A stretch of 64,000 bases of DNA, taken from NCBI RefSeq assembly GCF_011059185.1, contig NZ_JAALFE010000018.1, positions 1 through 64,000 on the forward strand, read 5' to 3'. The stretch comes from Paragemmobacter kunshanensis (GTDB taxonomy: Bacteria > Pseudomonadota > Alphaproteobacteria > Rhodobacterales > Rhodobacteraceae). This document shows, piece by piece, positions 1 through 9,073 of the stretch. The position numbers and the translations under genes were made by a program. The stretch's first letter is position 1; the number at the start of each line of letters is the position of its first letter. Below the pieces are notes generated by a model. That model was not told the DNA's origin, made no database searches, and was given only the letters and a program-made list of their open reading frames with translations.

Positions 1-68
1 CATATCGGGGAGCAGCCACCCTGCTAGTCTTGATGGGGCTTAGGAGGCCGAGGACCCGCGATTACCCC

Positions 69-626
69 ATGTCTGATCTGCGGTTTGATCCTGACCTATT
101 CGCATGTTACGGGCCTTGCCAGAAGATTCGGAGGCCCCGCTTGTATCGCCTGGAAGAGGAAACCGAGGACGACTGGTGGGAGGTGGAGGCGCTTTACGAC
201 CTCTGCTTTGCGCCGGGTCGGACGGCGCTTTCCTCCTACCGGCTGCGCGACGGGGTGCCCACGGTGGCGGCGCTCTGCCTTGTGCTGCGGGATGATGACG
301 GGATCCTGGCCGCCGCGATCCGCTATTGGCCGGTCGAGGTGGGGGGGCAGGATGCGCTGCTCCTTGGCCCGGTGGCGGTGCATCCGACGCGGCAGGGCGA
401 GGGGTTGGGCGGGCTTCTGATCAATGAAAGCCTGGCCGAGGCGCGGCGGCTGGGCTGGGAGCGGGTGATGCTGGTGGGCGATGCGCCCTATTATGCGCGC
501 TTCGGCTTTCACCGGCTGGACGGGGTGGAGATGCCGCCCCCCACGAACCCGGACCGGGTACTGGGGCTGGCGCTGAAGGCGGGGGCCTGGGACGGGGTGC
601 GGGGCCCAGTGACGAAGGCCACGTGA
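69..626 (+). CDS. GNAT family N-acetyltransferase
   Basis: This 185-residue protein is a GNAT-fold acetyltransferase. The acetyl-CoA pyrophosphate loop is visible as VHPTRQGEGLG near residues 104-114, followed by a helix and the YYARFGF segment near 141, which is typical of the small YhbS-like subgroup that keeps this F-G-F motif. The acceptor substrate cannot be told from sequence. The ATG at 69 is chosen because an in-frame TTG at 30 adds only non-conserved residues. The real start may even lie a few codons downstream, since the first ~25 residues look unlike a GNAT N-terminus. It stands alone upstream of the EcsC gene. Confidence 0.75.
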   Translation: MSDLRFDPDLFACYGPCQKIRRPRLYRLEEETEDDWWEVEALYDLCFAPGRTALSSYRLRDGVPTVAALCLVLRDDDGILAAAIRYWPVEVGGQDALLLGPVAVHPTRQGEGLGGLLINESLAEARRLGWERVMLVGDAPYYARFGFHRLDGVEMPPPTNPDRVLGLALKAGAWDGVRGPVTKAT

Positions 627-692
627 CGAAGGCCACATGACGAAGGCGACCTGAGCCTTGCAGTGCCGCCCGCGCTGCCCCACATTCAGCGC

Positions 693-1451
693 ATGGACAA
701 CCTGCCCGCCATCGCCGCGCCTGACCGAACTGCCGAGATCCGGGCGCTGGCGCGGCGCTATCGGCGGGCCAACGGGCCGGTGATGTCGCTGGTGAACCGG
801 CTGGGCGGGCGGGTCGAGGATCGGCTGGCGGCCCTGCCCGAGGGGCTGCGGGGGCAGATCGGGGCCGCGACGGAGCGGGCGCTGATGGCGGCGCATGGGC
901 TGGCCGGGGCGGGCGACCGGATGCCGGATCTGGGGCGCCGGGGGCCGGTGGCGGCGGCGATGCTGACGGGGGCGGTCGGCGGGGCGGGGGGGATTGCCAC
1001 CTCGGTGGCGGAACTGCCGGTGACGATCACGGTGATCCTGCATGCCATCCGCCGCGCGGCGCGGGAGGCGGGCTATGATCCCGACGACCCGGCGATCCGG
1101 GCGGAATGCCTGCGGGTGTTCTCGGCCGGCGGGCCCTTGGCGGCGGATGACGGGATCAACACATCCTTCCTGTCGGCGCGGATGACGGTGACGGGGCCCG
1201 CGCTGGCGCAGCTGGTGCGCGGCGTGGCGCCGCGCCTGGCGGCGGCGCTGGGCCAGAAGCTGGCGGCGCAGGCGGTGCCGGTGATGGGGGCGGTGGCGGG
1301 GGCCGCGCTGAACGCGGCCTTCCTGAGCTATTACCGCGAGATGGCCGAGATCCGCTTTGCCCTGCTGCGGCTGGCCGAACAGCACGGCGCCGAGCCGATC
1401 CTTGCGGCCTTTGCCGAGGCGGCGACCCCGCCCAAGGTGACCCGCCTCTGA
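693..1451 (+). CDS. EcsC family protein
   Basis: This 252-residue protein matches the EcsC family as found in Rhodobacteraceae. It is named after an accessory protein of the Bacillus Ecs ABC transporter, but its molecular role is unknown in proteobacteria. Visible features are the small-residue-rich core around GAVGGAGGIATSVAELPVTI (about residues 90-110) and a second glycine/alanine-rich segment near residues 200-220, both compatible with membrane association. The ATG at 693 is preferred over the GTG at 663 because the extra residues look like intergenic sequence. It converges on ptsP across a hairpin-rich gap. Confidence 0.7.
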   Translation: MDNLPAIAAPDRTAEIRALARRYRRANGPVMSLVNRLGGRVEDRLAALPEGLRGQIGAATERALMAAHGLAGAGDRMPDLGRRGPVAAAMLTGAVGGAGGIATSVAELPVTITVILHAIRRAAREAGYDPDDPAIRAECLRVFSAGGPLAADDGINTSFLSARMTVTGPALAQLVRGVAPRLAAALGQKLAAQAVPVMGAVAGAALNAAFLSYYREMAEIRFALLRLAEQHGAEPILAAFAEAATPPKVTRL

Positions 1452-1471
1452 TCCCCTGGCCTGCGGCGGGG

Positions 1472-1587
1472 AAAAATTCTTCACTGAAGAATTTTTGCGC
1501 CCCCTTGCAGGGGGCGTTGCGACGGGTCTGTTGGCGACCAGGGGCGCTGGGCGCCCCTGCGAAAATTCTTCGGAGGAAGAATTTTCG
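1472..1587. repeat. Cluster of four hairpins, two with an ATTCTTC/GAAGAAT core
   Basis: The gap between the convergent EcsC and ptsP genes holds four perfect inverted repeats in a row. They are 1472-1496 (11-bp arms, loop ACT), 1498-1516 (CGCCCCC/GGGGGCG), 1540-1558 (AGGGGCGC/GCGCCCCT) and 1560-1587 (12-bp arms, loop GGAG). The outer two share the AAAATTCTTC/GAAGAATTTT arm. The A/T-rich arms end in T runs on both strands, so the cluster probably acts as a bidirectional terminator. Confidence 0.6.
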
Positions 1588-1604
1588 TCCCCGGTCGGGG
1601 AGGG

Positions 1605-3848
1605 TTACTCTGGCTGGTTCGACAGCCAGTCCACCAGCGCCGGGCGCACGCTTTCGGCGCCTTCGGCGATGGCACGGTCGATCACGGCGCGCGCCTCGGC
1701 CAGATCGACCCGGCGCAGCAGGGCCTTGACCGGACCGATGGAGGCCGGGCGCATGGACAGGCCGCGCAGGCCGAGGGCGGCGAAGGCCAGCGCCTCGATC
1801 GGGCGGCCGGCATCTTCGCCACAGAAGGAAAGCGGCGTCGCCGTTTCATCGCAGCGCGCGATGATCTGCGACAGGAAGTTCAGGAAGGACACGTTCAGCG
1901 TATCATAGCGGCGGCGGACGCGTTCATTCTCGCGGTCGGCGGCGAAGAAGAACTGCTTCAGGTCATTGCCGCCGATGGACACGAAATCCGTCAGCTCGAA
2001 AAAGGCGCGGGGGGCGAAGGCAAGGCTTGGCGTTTCCAGCATCGCGCCGATTTCCACCCGCGTGGGCACGGGGTGGCCCAGGCTTTTCTCGCGGTGCAAT
2101 TCCTTCATCACCTGCGCGCGGGCGGTCTGGAATTCCGACAGTTCGGTGATGAAGGGGAACATCACCGTGAGCGGCCGCCCCTTGGACGCGCGGATCAGCG
2201 CCTGCAACTGCATCCGAAGGACGCCGGGCTTGTCGAGCCCCACGCGGATCGCGCGCCAGCCCATCGCGGGGTTGGGTTCATCCTGCGGCTTCATGTAGGG
2301 CAGCACCTTGTCCGACCCGATATCCAGCGTGCGGAAGGCCACGCGCTTGCCATGGGCGGCATCCATGACGCGGGCATAGAGGGCGGCGAGTTCGGCGCGC
2401 TGGGGCATCTTGTTGCGGACGAGGAATTGCAGTTCGGTCCGGAAAAGGCCCACCCCTTCGGCCCCCGACCCATCGAGGCTGGGCAGGTCGGCCATGAGGC
2501 CTGCATTCATCATCAGCGTGGTGATCGTGCCGCATTTCGACTGGGCGGGCAGGCCGCGCAGCGAGGCGTAGCGTTGCTGGGCGGCGGCCTGCATCGCGAT
2601 CTTGTCTCGGAAGGCACGGGCGACCGTTTCCTCTGGCCGCAGGTGGACGATGCCCTGGTCGCCATCGACAAGGATCTGGTCGCCGTTCAGCGCCTCGGTC
2701 ACGATACGGTCGGCGTGGATCACCAGCGGGATGGCCAGCGCGCGGGCGACGATGGCGGCATGGGAGCCGACGGAGCCTTCTTCCAGCACCACGCCCTTCA
2801 GCTTGCGCCCGTAGTCGAGCAGTTCGGCGGGGCCGATGTTGCGCGCCACCAGCACCGGGTTTTCCGGCATTTCCGCGCCGGTATCGGTGCCCTGGCCCGT
2901 GAGGATCCGCAGGAGGCGGTTCGACAGGTCGTCCAGATCGTGCAGCCGTTCGCGCAGGTAGGCGTCGGGCACCTGTTCCAGGCGGGCGCGGGCGGCGGAT
3001 TGTTCCTTTTCCACCGCGGCCTCGGCGGAGAGGCCGCGCTGGATGTCTTCCTCCATCCGGCGCAGCCAGCCGCGCGAATTGGCGAACATGCGGTAGGCTT
3101 CCAGCACCGCCTTCTGTTCCTTGTCGAGGCTTTCGGCAGAGAGGAGGTCATCGACTGAGACGCGCAGCTTGCCCACGGCTTCGCGGATGCGGTCGATCTC
3201 GGTCAGGGGGTCGTCGGCGACCGGGTTCGTCACCACGACGCGCGGTTCATGCAGCCAGACGCGGCCTTCGGCCGCCCCTTCCTGCCCGGTGCCGCCCCGG
3301 ATCATCACCGATTGCTTGTGAAGCGCGCGCAGCCCGTCGCCATCGCCGTTGAAGACGCCGAGTTCCGTCATTTCGGCCAGAACCATGGCGACGACTTCGA
3401 GGGCGTAGATCTCGTCCTCGGAGAATTCGCGTTCGATGCGCGACTGCACGACCAGGACGCCAAGCTTTTCGCCGACCCGCTGGATGGGCACGCCGAGGAA
3501 GGAGGAATAGATCTCTTCCCCGGTTTCGGGCATGTAGCGAAAGCCCTTTTCGCCCGGGGCATTGGCGGTGTTGACGGGAAGGCCCGTGCGCGCCACGCGG
3601 CCCACGAGACCTTCGCCCAGTTTCATGCGCGTCTGGTGGACGGCCTCGGCCTTGAGCCCTTCGGTGGCGCAGAGTTCGAGGGTTTCGGGATCGCGGAAGA
3701 GATAGATCGAGCAGACCTCGGTTCCCATGGAATCGGCGATCAGATGGGTGATGCGATCAAGCCTGTCCTGCCCGCCCCCGGTGGTGGCGAGCGTGTCGCG
3801 CAGCCTGCGCAGGAGTTTGCGGCTTTCGCTTTCGGTCCGTTCCGGCAT
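1605..3848 (-). CDS. ptsP: PtsP, phosphoenolpyruvate-protein phosphotransferase of the nitrogen PTS (EI-Ntr)
   Basis: This is EI-Ntr, which moves phosphate from PEP to NPr and so reports carbon/nitrogen state in the cytoplasm. The 747 residues have the expected order: an N-terminal GAF domain (about 20-155), the PEP-utilising N domain, the swivelling His domain with the phosphohistidine in GSVGSHAAIVARAL (about 360), and the PEP-binding TIM barrel with FRTLDIGSDK and SIGGNDLKQF. A usual late motif CGEMAGDP appears here as CGEDAGRP. Length and domains are normal for alphaproteobacteria. It lies downstream of the transporter and lysC genes on the same strand; the partner PtsN/PtsO genes are not in the window. 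Confidence 0.95.
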   Translation of the reverse strand: MPERTESESRKLLRRLRDTLATTGGGQDRLDRITHLIADSMGTEVCSIYLFRDPETLELCATEGLKAEAVHQTRMKLGEGLVGRVARTGLPVNTANAPGEKGFRYMPETGEEIYSSFLGVPIQRVGEKLGVLVVQSRIEREFSEDEIYALEVVAMVLAEMTELGVFNGDGDGLRALHKQSVMIRGGTGQEGAAEGRVWLHEPRVVVTNPVADDPLTEIDRIREAVGKLRVSVDDLLSAESLDKEQKAVLEAYRMFANSRGWLRRMEEDIQRGLSAEAAVEKEQSAARARLEQVPDAYLRERLHDLDDLSNRLLRILTGQGTDTGAEMPENPVLVARNIGPAELLDYGRKLKGVVLEEGSVGSHAAIVARALAIPLVIHADRIVTEALNGDQILVDGDQGIVHLRPEETVARAFRDKIAMQAAAQQRYASLRGLPAQSKCGTITTLMMNAGLMADLPSLDGSGAEGVGLFRTELQFLVRNKMPQRAELAALYARVMDAAHGKRVAFRTLDIGSDKVLPYMKPQDEPNPAMGWRAIRVGLDKPGVLRMQLQALIRASKGRPLTVMFPFITELSEFQTARAQVMKELHREKSLGHPVPTRVEIGAMLETPSLAFAPRAFFELTDFVSIGGNDLKQFFFAADRENERVRRRYDTLNVSFLNFLSQIIARCDETATPLSFCGEDAGRPIEALAFAALGLRGLSMRPASIGPVKALLRRVDLAEARAVIDRAIAEGAESVRPALVDWLSNQPE

Positions 3849-3913
3849 GGCGGTCGTTCTGTCCCTGTCGCGATCCTTAGACCACAGGATTCCGGCTTGC
3901 GGAACCCCTGTCT

Positions 3914-4825
3914 TCAGGGCTGCGGGCGGGGTGGGCGGACGGGGGCGGCGGCAAGGGTGACGCCGGCAAGGGTGACCGCCGTGCCGATCAGCATGAGGGG
4001 GGAGAGCGGTTCGTCAAAGGCGAGATGGGCCACGGCCATGGTCACCGGCGGGGAAAGGTAGAGGACGGCGGTGACGCGGGCCGCGGGATAGCGCGAGAGG
4101 CAGAGGTAATAGGTGCCATAGCCACCGAAGGTGGCAAGCAGGACAAGCCAGCCGATGCCCAAGGCGAATTCGGGCGTGGCGGGCGGGGCGATACCGCCGA
4201 AGGGCAGCGAGGTCAGGCCAAACAGCGCCGCCGCGGTCAGGCATTGCAGGCAGAGCGACTGATGAACCGCGACCGAGGCGGGGCGCAGGCGGCGCTGCAG
4301 CACCGCCGACAGGGCAAAGGCCATCGTCCCCGCGACCGGCAGGAGGAGCGCCCAGAGCGGGACATCCCCCAGCCGCAGCCCTTCGGACGAGACGAGCGCC
4401 ACGCCCGCCACGCCCGTGCCCATGCCCAGCCACTGGCGGGGCGTGAGGCGCTGGTTCAGGATCGGCCCTGCCAGCAGGGCCACGCCCATGGGCAGCATGT
4501 CGGTGATCAGCGCGACAAGGCCCGTGGGCACGCCCTGCCCGATGGCGAGGGAGAAGCCGCCGAGATAGAGGAACATGCTGAAGGTGCCGAAGCCTGCCTG
4601 TTCCAGCACCGCGCGGGCATCGAGCCGGGGGCCGAGCGTCAGCGCGAAGGGCAGGAGGATCAGCCCCGACATCAGGCTGCGCCAGAAGAGGATGGTGAGG
4701 ATGGGCGTGCTGTCTGACAGGCCGCGCACGCCAAGGAACCCCGTCGACCAGGCAAGGACGAGCAGCGCGGAAAGCAGCGGGAAGGCAAGGTCGATGCGCG
4801 GGCGCGGGGCGGTGCTGTCGGTCAT
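3914..4825 (-). CDS. DMT superfamily transporter (EamA domains)
   Basis: This 303-residue integral membrane protein has about ten hydrophobic segments arranged as two EamA repeats, as in drug/metabolite exporters of the RhaT/YdcZ-like superfamily. The start MTDSTAPRPRIDLAFP is followed directly by the first membrane segment. The substrate cannot be predicted; many relatives export amino acids or metabolites. The gene sits between lysC and ptsP on the same strand but with sizeable gaps, so operon membership is uncertain. An imperfect hairpin lies just past its end (about 3876-3904). Confidence 0.8.
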   Translation of the reverse strand: MTDSTAPRPRIDLAFPLLSALLVLAWSTGFLGVRGLSDSTPILTILFWRSLMSGLILLPFALTLGPRLDARAVLEQAGFGTFSMFLYLGGFSLAIGQGVPTGLVALITDMLPMGVALLAGPILNQRLTPRQWLGMGTGVAGVALVSSEGLRLGDVPLWALLLPVAGTMAFALSAVLQRRLRPASVAVHQSLCLQCLTAAALFGLTSLPFGGIAPPATPEFALGIGWLVLLATFGGYGTYYLCLSRYPAARVTAVLYLSPPVTMAVAHLAFDEPLSPLMLIGTAVTLAGVTLAAAPVRPPRPQP

Positions 4826-5111
4826 GTCCCTTGGGGTTCCGGTTTCCTGTCGCGGTGACTGTGGCGGACAGGCGGGGGCCGGGGCGCGAAGGGATGCGAC
4901 GCGGGCAGGGCGGAAGGCGACGCCGGGGCAAGGCGCGGGGATCGGGCCGTGCAGGCCCGCCCGTGGCGGACCCGGGTCCGGGGTTCAGGAAAAGCCCGGA
5001 CCGGGCGGCCCGGGGCGCAGGGGGCTTGCCCGGGGAAATCCGCAGGGTCGCCTGCGCGCCCCCCGTCGGCCATCCGTCAGACCCCTGTCAGGCCCCCGTC
5101 AGGCCAAGGTC

Positions 5112-6371
5112 TCATGCCTTGTCGAGTTCGAAGACGTCGTGCAGGGCCTGGACGGCCAGTTCCATGTACTTGCGGTCGATCAGGACCGAGATCTTGATCT
5201 CGGAGGTGGAGATCACCTTGATGTTCACGTTTTCCTTGGAAAGCGCCTCGAACATGCGCGCGGCCACGCCCGTATGGGACCGCATCCCGATCCCGACGAC
5301 GGAGACCTTGGCGACATCGGTGTCGATGATCAGTTCGTCATACTTGATCTTGCCCGCGGCCTTGGCATCTTCCATCGCCTTCTTCGCGCGGTCCACCTGG
5401 TTGATGGGGCAGGAGAAGGTCATGTCCGTCACGGCGCCCGGATGGGCATCGTCATAGTCTTTCTCGCTGATGTTCTGGACGATCATGTCGACATTCACGC
5501 CCGCATCGGCCAGGGGGCCGAAGATGGCCGAGGCGACGCCGGGGCGATCCTCGATCGTGAAGAGGGTGATCTTCGCTTCCTCGCGCGAGAAGGCGACGCC
5601 AGAGACGACTTTCGATTCCATGATTTCCTCCTCGTCGCACACAAGGGTGCCGGACGTTTCATCGGTATCCTCGAACGATGACAGCACGCGCAGGCGCACC
5701 TTGTAGCGCATGGCCAGTTCGACCGAGCGGGTCTGCAGGACCTTGGCGCCGAGGGAGGCGAGTTCCAGCATCTCCTCGAACGCGATCTTGTCGAGCTTGC
5801 GCGCCTTGCTGCTGACGCGCGGGTCGGTGGTGTAGACGCCATCGACATCGGTGTAGATGTCGCAGCGTTCCGCGCCGAAGGCGGCGGCGAAGGCGACGGC
5901 GGTGGTGTCGCTGCCGCCGCGGCCCAGCGTGGTGATGCGGCCCTCGGGCGAGAGGCCCTGGAAGCCCGCGACGACCGCGACCTTGAAGCCTTCGGCGAAT
6001 TTCGCGTCGATATTGGCGCGGGGGATATCCACGAAGCGGGCCGAGCCGTGCTGCGCCGTGGTCTGGATCGGCACCTGCCAGCCCTGCCAGGACCGGGCGG
6101 GGATGCCCATCTCCTGCAGGCGCAGCGCCATGAGGCCCGCGGTCACATTCTCGCCCGAGGCGACGACGGCATCGTATTCGCGGGCATCGTAAAGCTTGGA
6201 GGTGCCTTCGACATAGCCCACCAGGCGGTTGGTTTCGCCCGACATGGCGCTGACGATGACGATGACGTCATAGCCGCGCTCGACCTCGCGCTGGACCTTC
6301 TTCGCGGCATTTTTGATGCGCGCGAGATCGGCCACGGACGTGCCGCCGAATTTCATCACGAGAAGCGGCAT
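5112..6371 (-). CDS. lysC: Aspartate kinase LysC
   Basis: This enzyme phosphorylates L-aspartate with ATP, the first step towards lysine, threonine and methionine. The 419-residue protein starts with the family signature KFGGTSVADL, has the amino acid kinase fold, and ends with two ACT domains (visible as VNVDMIVQNIS and VNIKVISTSEIKISVLID), which normally give feedback inhibition by lysine and/or threonine. It is the full-length form for alphaproteobacteria. The ATG at 6371 gives an N-terminus that enters the KFGGTS strand at once. It is monocistronic or leads a long-spaced cluster with the DMT transporter and ptsP. Confidence 0.95.
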   Translation of the reverse strand: MPLLVMKFGGTSVADLARIKNAAKKVQREVERGYDVIVIVSAMSGETNRLVGYVEGTSKLYDAREYDAVVASGENVTAGLMALRLQEMGIPARSWQGWQVPIQTTAQHGSARFVDIPRANIDAKFAEGFKVAVVAGFQGLSPEGRITTLGRGGSDTTAVAFAAAFGAERCDIYTDVDGVYTTDPRVSSKARKLDKIAFEEMLELASLGAKVLQTRSVELAMRYKVRLRVLSSFEDTDETSGTLVCDEEEIMESKVVSGVAFSREEAKITLFTIEDRPGVASAIFGPLADAGVNVDMIVQNISEKDYDDAHPGAVTDMTFSCPINQVDRAKKAMEDAKAAGKIKYDELIIDTDVAKVSVVGIGMRSHTGVAARMFEALSKENVNIKVISTSEIKISVLIDRKYMELAVQALHDVFELDKA

Positions 6372-6460
6372 GGTTTCCCCCGCAAGGCCCGAATTCCGCG
6401 CGCTTCTTATGCGGGGCGGGGGCAGGGTGCAAGGCCTGTCAGGGGGGGGAAGGGGGGGGT

Positions 6461-6607
6461 GCGGGGGGGCGGATGCCCCCCCGTGTGCCGAGGATGGGGG
6501 GGGCGGGGGGGGCGGATGCCCCCCGTGTGCCGAGGATGGGGGTGCGGGGGGGCGGATGCCCCCCCGTGTGCCGAGGATGGGGGGTGCGGGGGGGCGGATG
6601 CCCCCCC
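6461..6607. repeat. Four tandem 40-43 bp G/C-run repeats
   Basis: Between lysC and the methyltransferase gene, a unit of the form G(6-7)CGGATGC(6-7)GTGTGCCGAGGATGG occurs in tandem. The GGATG core is at 6471, 6514, 6554 and 6597, so the spacing is 43, 40 and 43 bp. Each unit can fold into a G-run/C-run hairpin, and the G runs could also form quadruplexes. Length differences sit in the homopolymer runs, which suggests slippage. The last copy abuts the stop codon of the methyltransferase gene. Confidence 0.8.
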
Positions 6608-6619
6608 GCGCGCTGCGGA

Positions 6620-7636
6620 TCAGCCGCGACGGCCGCCGCGGCGTTCGCGGCGGGGGCCGCCGGCATCGTCGCCGGTGCCATCCGAGGCCGAGGAGAAACC
6701 GCCCAGCGTGTCGCTGATCGTCTCGAGCGTGGGGCGCGGCCCCTTGGGGCGGCTTTCCAGCGCGGCGCGCATCGCGCGCAGATGTTCGGGCATGGTGCCG
6801 CAGCAGCCGCCGATGATGCGCACGCCCGCATCGCGGGCCAGCACGGCATATTCGGCCATCAGTTCAGGCGTGCCGTCATAGTGGATATGGCCGTCGTGAT
6901 ACTTCGGGATGCCCGCATTGCCCTTGGCGATGATCGGCCGCTCCGTCCCGGTGGAGGCAAAGCCCAGCACCGTGCGCATCAGGTCCGACGCGCCCACGCC
7001 GCAATTGGCGCCAAAGGCGATGGGCGGGTTGGGCAGCTTTTCCACCAGATCCGCCAGCGCGGCAGAGGTCACGCCCATCATGGTGCGGCCTGCCGTGTCA
7101 AAGCTCATGGTGCCGCACCAGGGCAGGCCTGCGAGCTTCGCGGCCTCGGCCGCGGCCCTGTATTCCTCGGGGGCGGAGATGGTTTCGATCCAGAGGACAT
7201 CGACACCGCCCTCCTTCATGCCTTCCATCTGTTCGTGGAAGATTTCCACCGCGTCCTTGTGCGTCAGGGTGCCCATCGGTTCGAAGATCTCGCCCGTCGG
7301 TCCCACGGATCCCGCCACCACCACCTTGCGGCCCGAGGCATCGGCGATCTCGCGCCCCAGTTCCACGCCCGCGCGGTTCAACTCGCGCACGCGGCCCTGG
7401 GCATTGTGCAGCTTCAGCCGTGCGGCATTGCCGCCGAAGGTGTTGGTGAGGAAGATGTCGGACCCCGCCTCGACCGCGCCGCGATAGAGTTTGCGGATGT
7501 TGTCGGGCTGATCCACGTTCCACAGTTCCGGCGGCTCGCCCGAGGAGAGCCCCATGTTGAACAGGTTCGTCCCCGTGGCGCCATCGGCCATCAGCCAGTC
7601 GCGGGTGGAGAGAAGCTCGGTCAGCGCGTCGGCCAT
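6620..7636 (-). CDS. bmt: Betaine--homocysteine S-methyltransferase-type enzyme
   Basis: This 338-residue protein is a zinc-dependent homocysteine S-methyltransferase. It opens with the MADGATGTNLFNMGL segment, has IFLTNTFGGN near 61, and carries the three zinc cysteines expected of the family: C212 in GANCG and the pair C278/C279 in GGCCGT. By family resemblance within Rhodobacteraceae it probably uses betaine or a related methyl donor to make methionine. The last ~30 residues are glycine/arginine rich and variable, and they end right at a tandem DNA repeat. Its upstream region (7637-7750) shows no riboswitch I can name. Confidence 0.85.
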   Translation of the reverse strand: MADALTELLSTRDWLMADGATGTNLFNMGLSSGEPPELWNVDQPDNIRKLYRGAVEAGSDIFLTNTFGGNAARLKLHNAQGRVRELNRAGVELGREIADASGRKVVVAGSVGPTGEIFEPMGTLTHKDAVEIFHEQMEGMKEGGVDVLWIETISAPEEYRAAAEAAKLAGLPWCGTMSFDTAGRTMMGVTSAALADLVEKLPNPPIAFGANCGVGASDLMRTVLGFASTGTERPIIAKGNAGIPKYHDGHIHYDGTPELMAEYAVLARDAGVRIIGGCCGTMPEHLRAMRAALESRPKGPRPTLETISDTLGGFSSASDGTGDDAGGPRRERRGGRRG

Positions 7637-7751
7637 GGGGCACCTTTATACGAGGGATCTTGGGATCGGTCTGCCATGCGGAAGGCAATCAGGCAATTCG
7701 ATATTCCGCATGATGATCTTGAAGCGGAAGCCGGGATCGCGGCCCCGTCAT

Positions 7752-7774
7752 GCAAAAGGCACCCCGCGGGGGTG
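7752..7774 (-). terminator. Rho-independent terminator after the zeta-subunit gene
   Basis: On the minus strand the arms GGCACCC and GGGTGCC form a GC-rich hairpin followed by TTTT, about 45 bp past the stop codon of the DUF1476 gene. It is the clearest simple terminator in this part of the window. Confidence 0.7.
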
Positions 7775-7818
7775 CCTTCCGGGGTAAAAGAGGGGCAGGG
7801 CGCCCCTCTGGCATGCGA

Positions 7819-8133
7819 TCAGAGTTCGTCCATCAGCTGCTGCTTGGCGACGGGCAGCAGTTCGGCCATCTTGGCGCGCACCTCGTCGGCGCTGGCCTTG
7901 CCCGCCAGATCGGCGGCGACCTTGCGGACCACATCCTCGATCCCGGCTTCCTCGAAATCGGCGCTGACCACGCTCATGGCATAGTCGGCGGCGGCGTCGC
8001 CGGACTTGCCCAGAAGTCCCGCGGCCCAGAGACCGACCAGCTTGTTGCGGCGGGCCTCGGCGCGGAACTGCATGTCGGCGTCATGGGCGAATTTGGCTTC
8101 GAAGGCGTTTTCGCGATCGTCGAAGGTGGTCAT
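7819..8133 (-). CDS. F1Fo-ATPase inhibitor zeta subunit (DUF1476)
   Basis: This 104-residue alpha-helical protein belongs to DUF1476. The Paracoccus denitrificans member is the zeta subunit, which binds F1-ATPase and blocks ATP hydrolysis. The start MTTFDDRENAFEAKFAHD is the family's conserved N-terminus, which in Paracoccus is the inhibitory region. Charged, helix-forming sequence runs through to LMDEL. The CAT at 8131-8133 is the only start that matches the family. It is transcribed divergently from purC and closed by a strong terminator. Confidence 0.85.
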   Translation of the reverse strand: MTTFDDRENAFEAKFAHDADMQFRAEARRNKLVGLWAAGLLGKSGDAAADYAMSVVSADFEEAGIEDVVRKVAADLAGKASADEVRAKMAELLPVAKQQLMDEL

Positions 8134-8190
8134 GTCGGGCCCCTTGATGCTGGTTTGGCTTGCCTTCCATATGCCCGCAGGGCGCGGCCA

Positions 8191-8220
8191 CCGCAAGGGG
8201 GCGGGCCTGCAACCTTGCGG
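8191..8220. promoter_or_regulatory. Inverted repeat CCGCAAGG/CCTTGCGG in the zeta-purC divergent region
   Basis: Perfect 8-bp arms are separated by 14 bp between the two divergent genes. It could be a regulator site or a leader hairpin; nothing more can be said from sequence. Confidence 0.3.
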
Positions 8221-8305
8221 GGGCGGGCGGCTTGCCGTATAGCGCCGGGAAGCGGGCGGGGAACCATGGGGTAACCCCGCCATCGGCATTTCCGGCGGAG
8301 ACTTC

Positions 8306-9073
8306 ATGGCGCGACGCAAGAAGGTATACGAGGGCAAGGCGAAGATCCTGTATGAAGGGCCGGAGCCGGGCACTCTGATCCAGTATTTCAAGGATGATAG
8401 CGCGCCCACAGCGTCGATCCCCGCCCCGGCGGCGGTGGAGGGCAAGGGGGTGCTGAACAACCGCCTGTCCGAATTCTTCATGACCGGGCTGAATGCCATC
8501 GGGGTGCCCACGCATTTCATCCGGCGTCTGAACATGCGCGAGCAACTGGTGCGGATGGCCGAGATCATCCCGCTGGAAGTGGTGGTGCGGAACTTTGCCG
8601 CAGGGGAATTGTCCAGCCGGCTGGGCATTCCGGAAGGCACGCCGCTGCCGCGGCCGATCGTCGAGTATTATTACAAGGACGACCGGCTGGGCACGCCGAT
8701 GGTGAGCGAGGAACATGTCATCGCCTTCAACTGGGCGACGCAGCAGGACCTGGATGACATCGTGGCGCTGGCGCTGCGGGTGAACGATTTCCTGTCGGGC
8801 GTGATGATGGGCGTGGGCATCCGGCTGGCCGATTTCCGCATCGAGGTGGGCCGGATCTGGGAAGGCGATTACATGCGCCTGATCGTGGCCGACGAGATCA
8901 GCCCGGATTCCTGCCGCCTGTGGGATGTGCGCACCGCCTCCGAGGCGATGGAGCGCGACGGTGTTACGCGCGAGCCGGGGCCGATGGCGGATGTCTATAC
9001 CGAACTGGCGCGGCGGCTGGGGGTTCTGCCGACCAACGTCACCCATACGCCCAAGCCCAGCCTGATCAACTGA
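8306..9073 (+). CDS. purC: Phosphoribosylaminoimidazole-succinocarboxamide synthase PurC
   Basis: PurC joins aspartate to CAIR in de novo purine synthesis (SAICAR synthetase). The 255-residue protein has the expected opening [15 protein letters not shown], the LIQYFKDD segment, and the conserved [16 protein letters not shown] block near residues 92-107. Length is normal. The ATG at 8306 follows a GGCGGAGAC ribosome-binding sequence. It is followed 80 bp later by purS on the same strand, the usual pairing in Rhodobacteraceae, where purQ and purL tend to follow. Here they are absent from the next positions. Confidence 0.95.
   Translation: MARRKKVYEGKAKILYEGPEPGTLIQYFKDDSAPTASIPAPAAVEGKGVLNNRLSEFFMTGLNAIGVPTHFIRRLNMREQLVRMAEIIPLEVVVRNFAAGELSSRLGIPEGTPLPRPIVEYYYKDDRLGTPMVSEEHVIAFNWATQQDLDDIVALALRVNDFLSGVMMGVGIRLADFRIEVGRIWEGDYMRLIVADEISPDSCRLWDVRTASEAMERDGVTREPGPMADVYTELARRLGVLPTNVTHTPKPSLIN

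Noticed and set aside
4826-5111. A gene in the 286-bp gap between the DMT transporter and lysC
   Set aside because: Open frames are low-complexity G/R-rich with no ribosome-binding site; only a short GTCAG(A/G)CCCC repetition near 5087-5106 stands out.
7637-7818. SAM or SAH riboswitch upstream of the methyltransferase gene
   Set aside because: I could not match the conserved parts of any methionine-related riboswitch I know; a covariance search would be needed.
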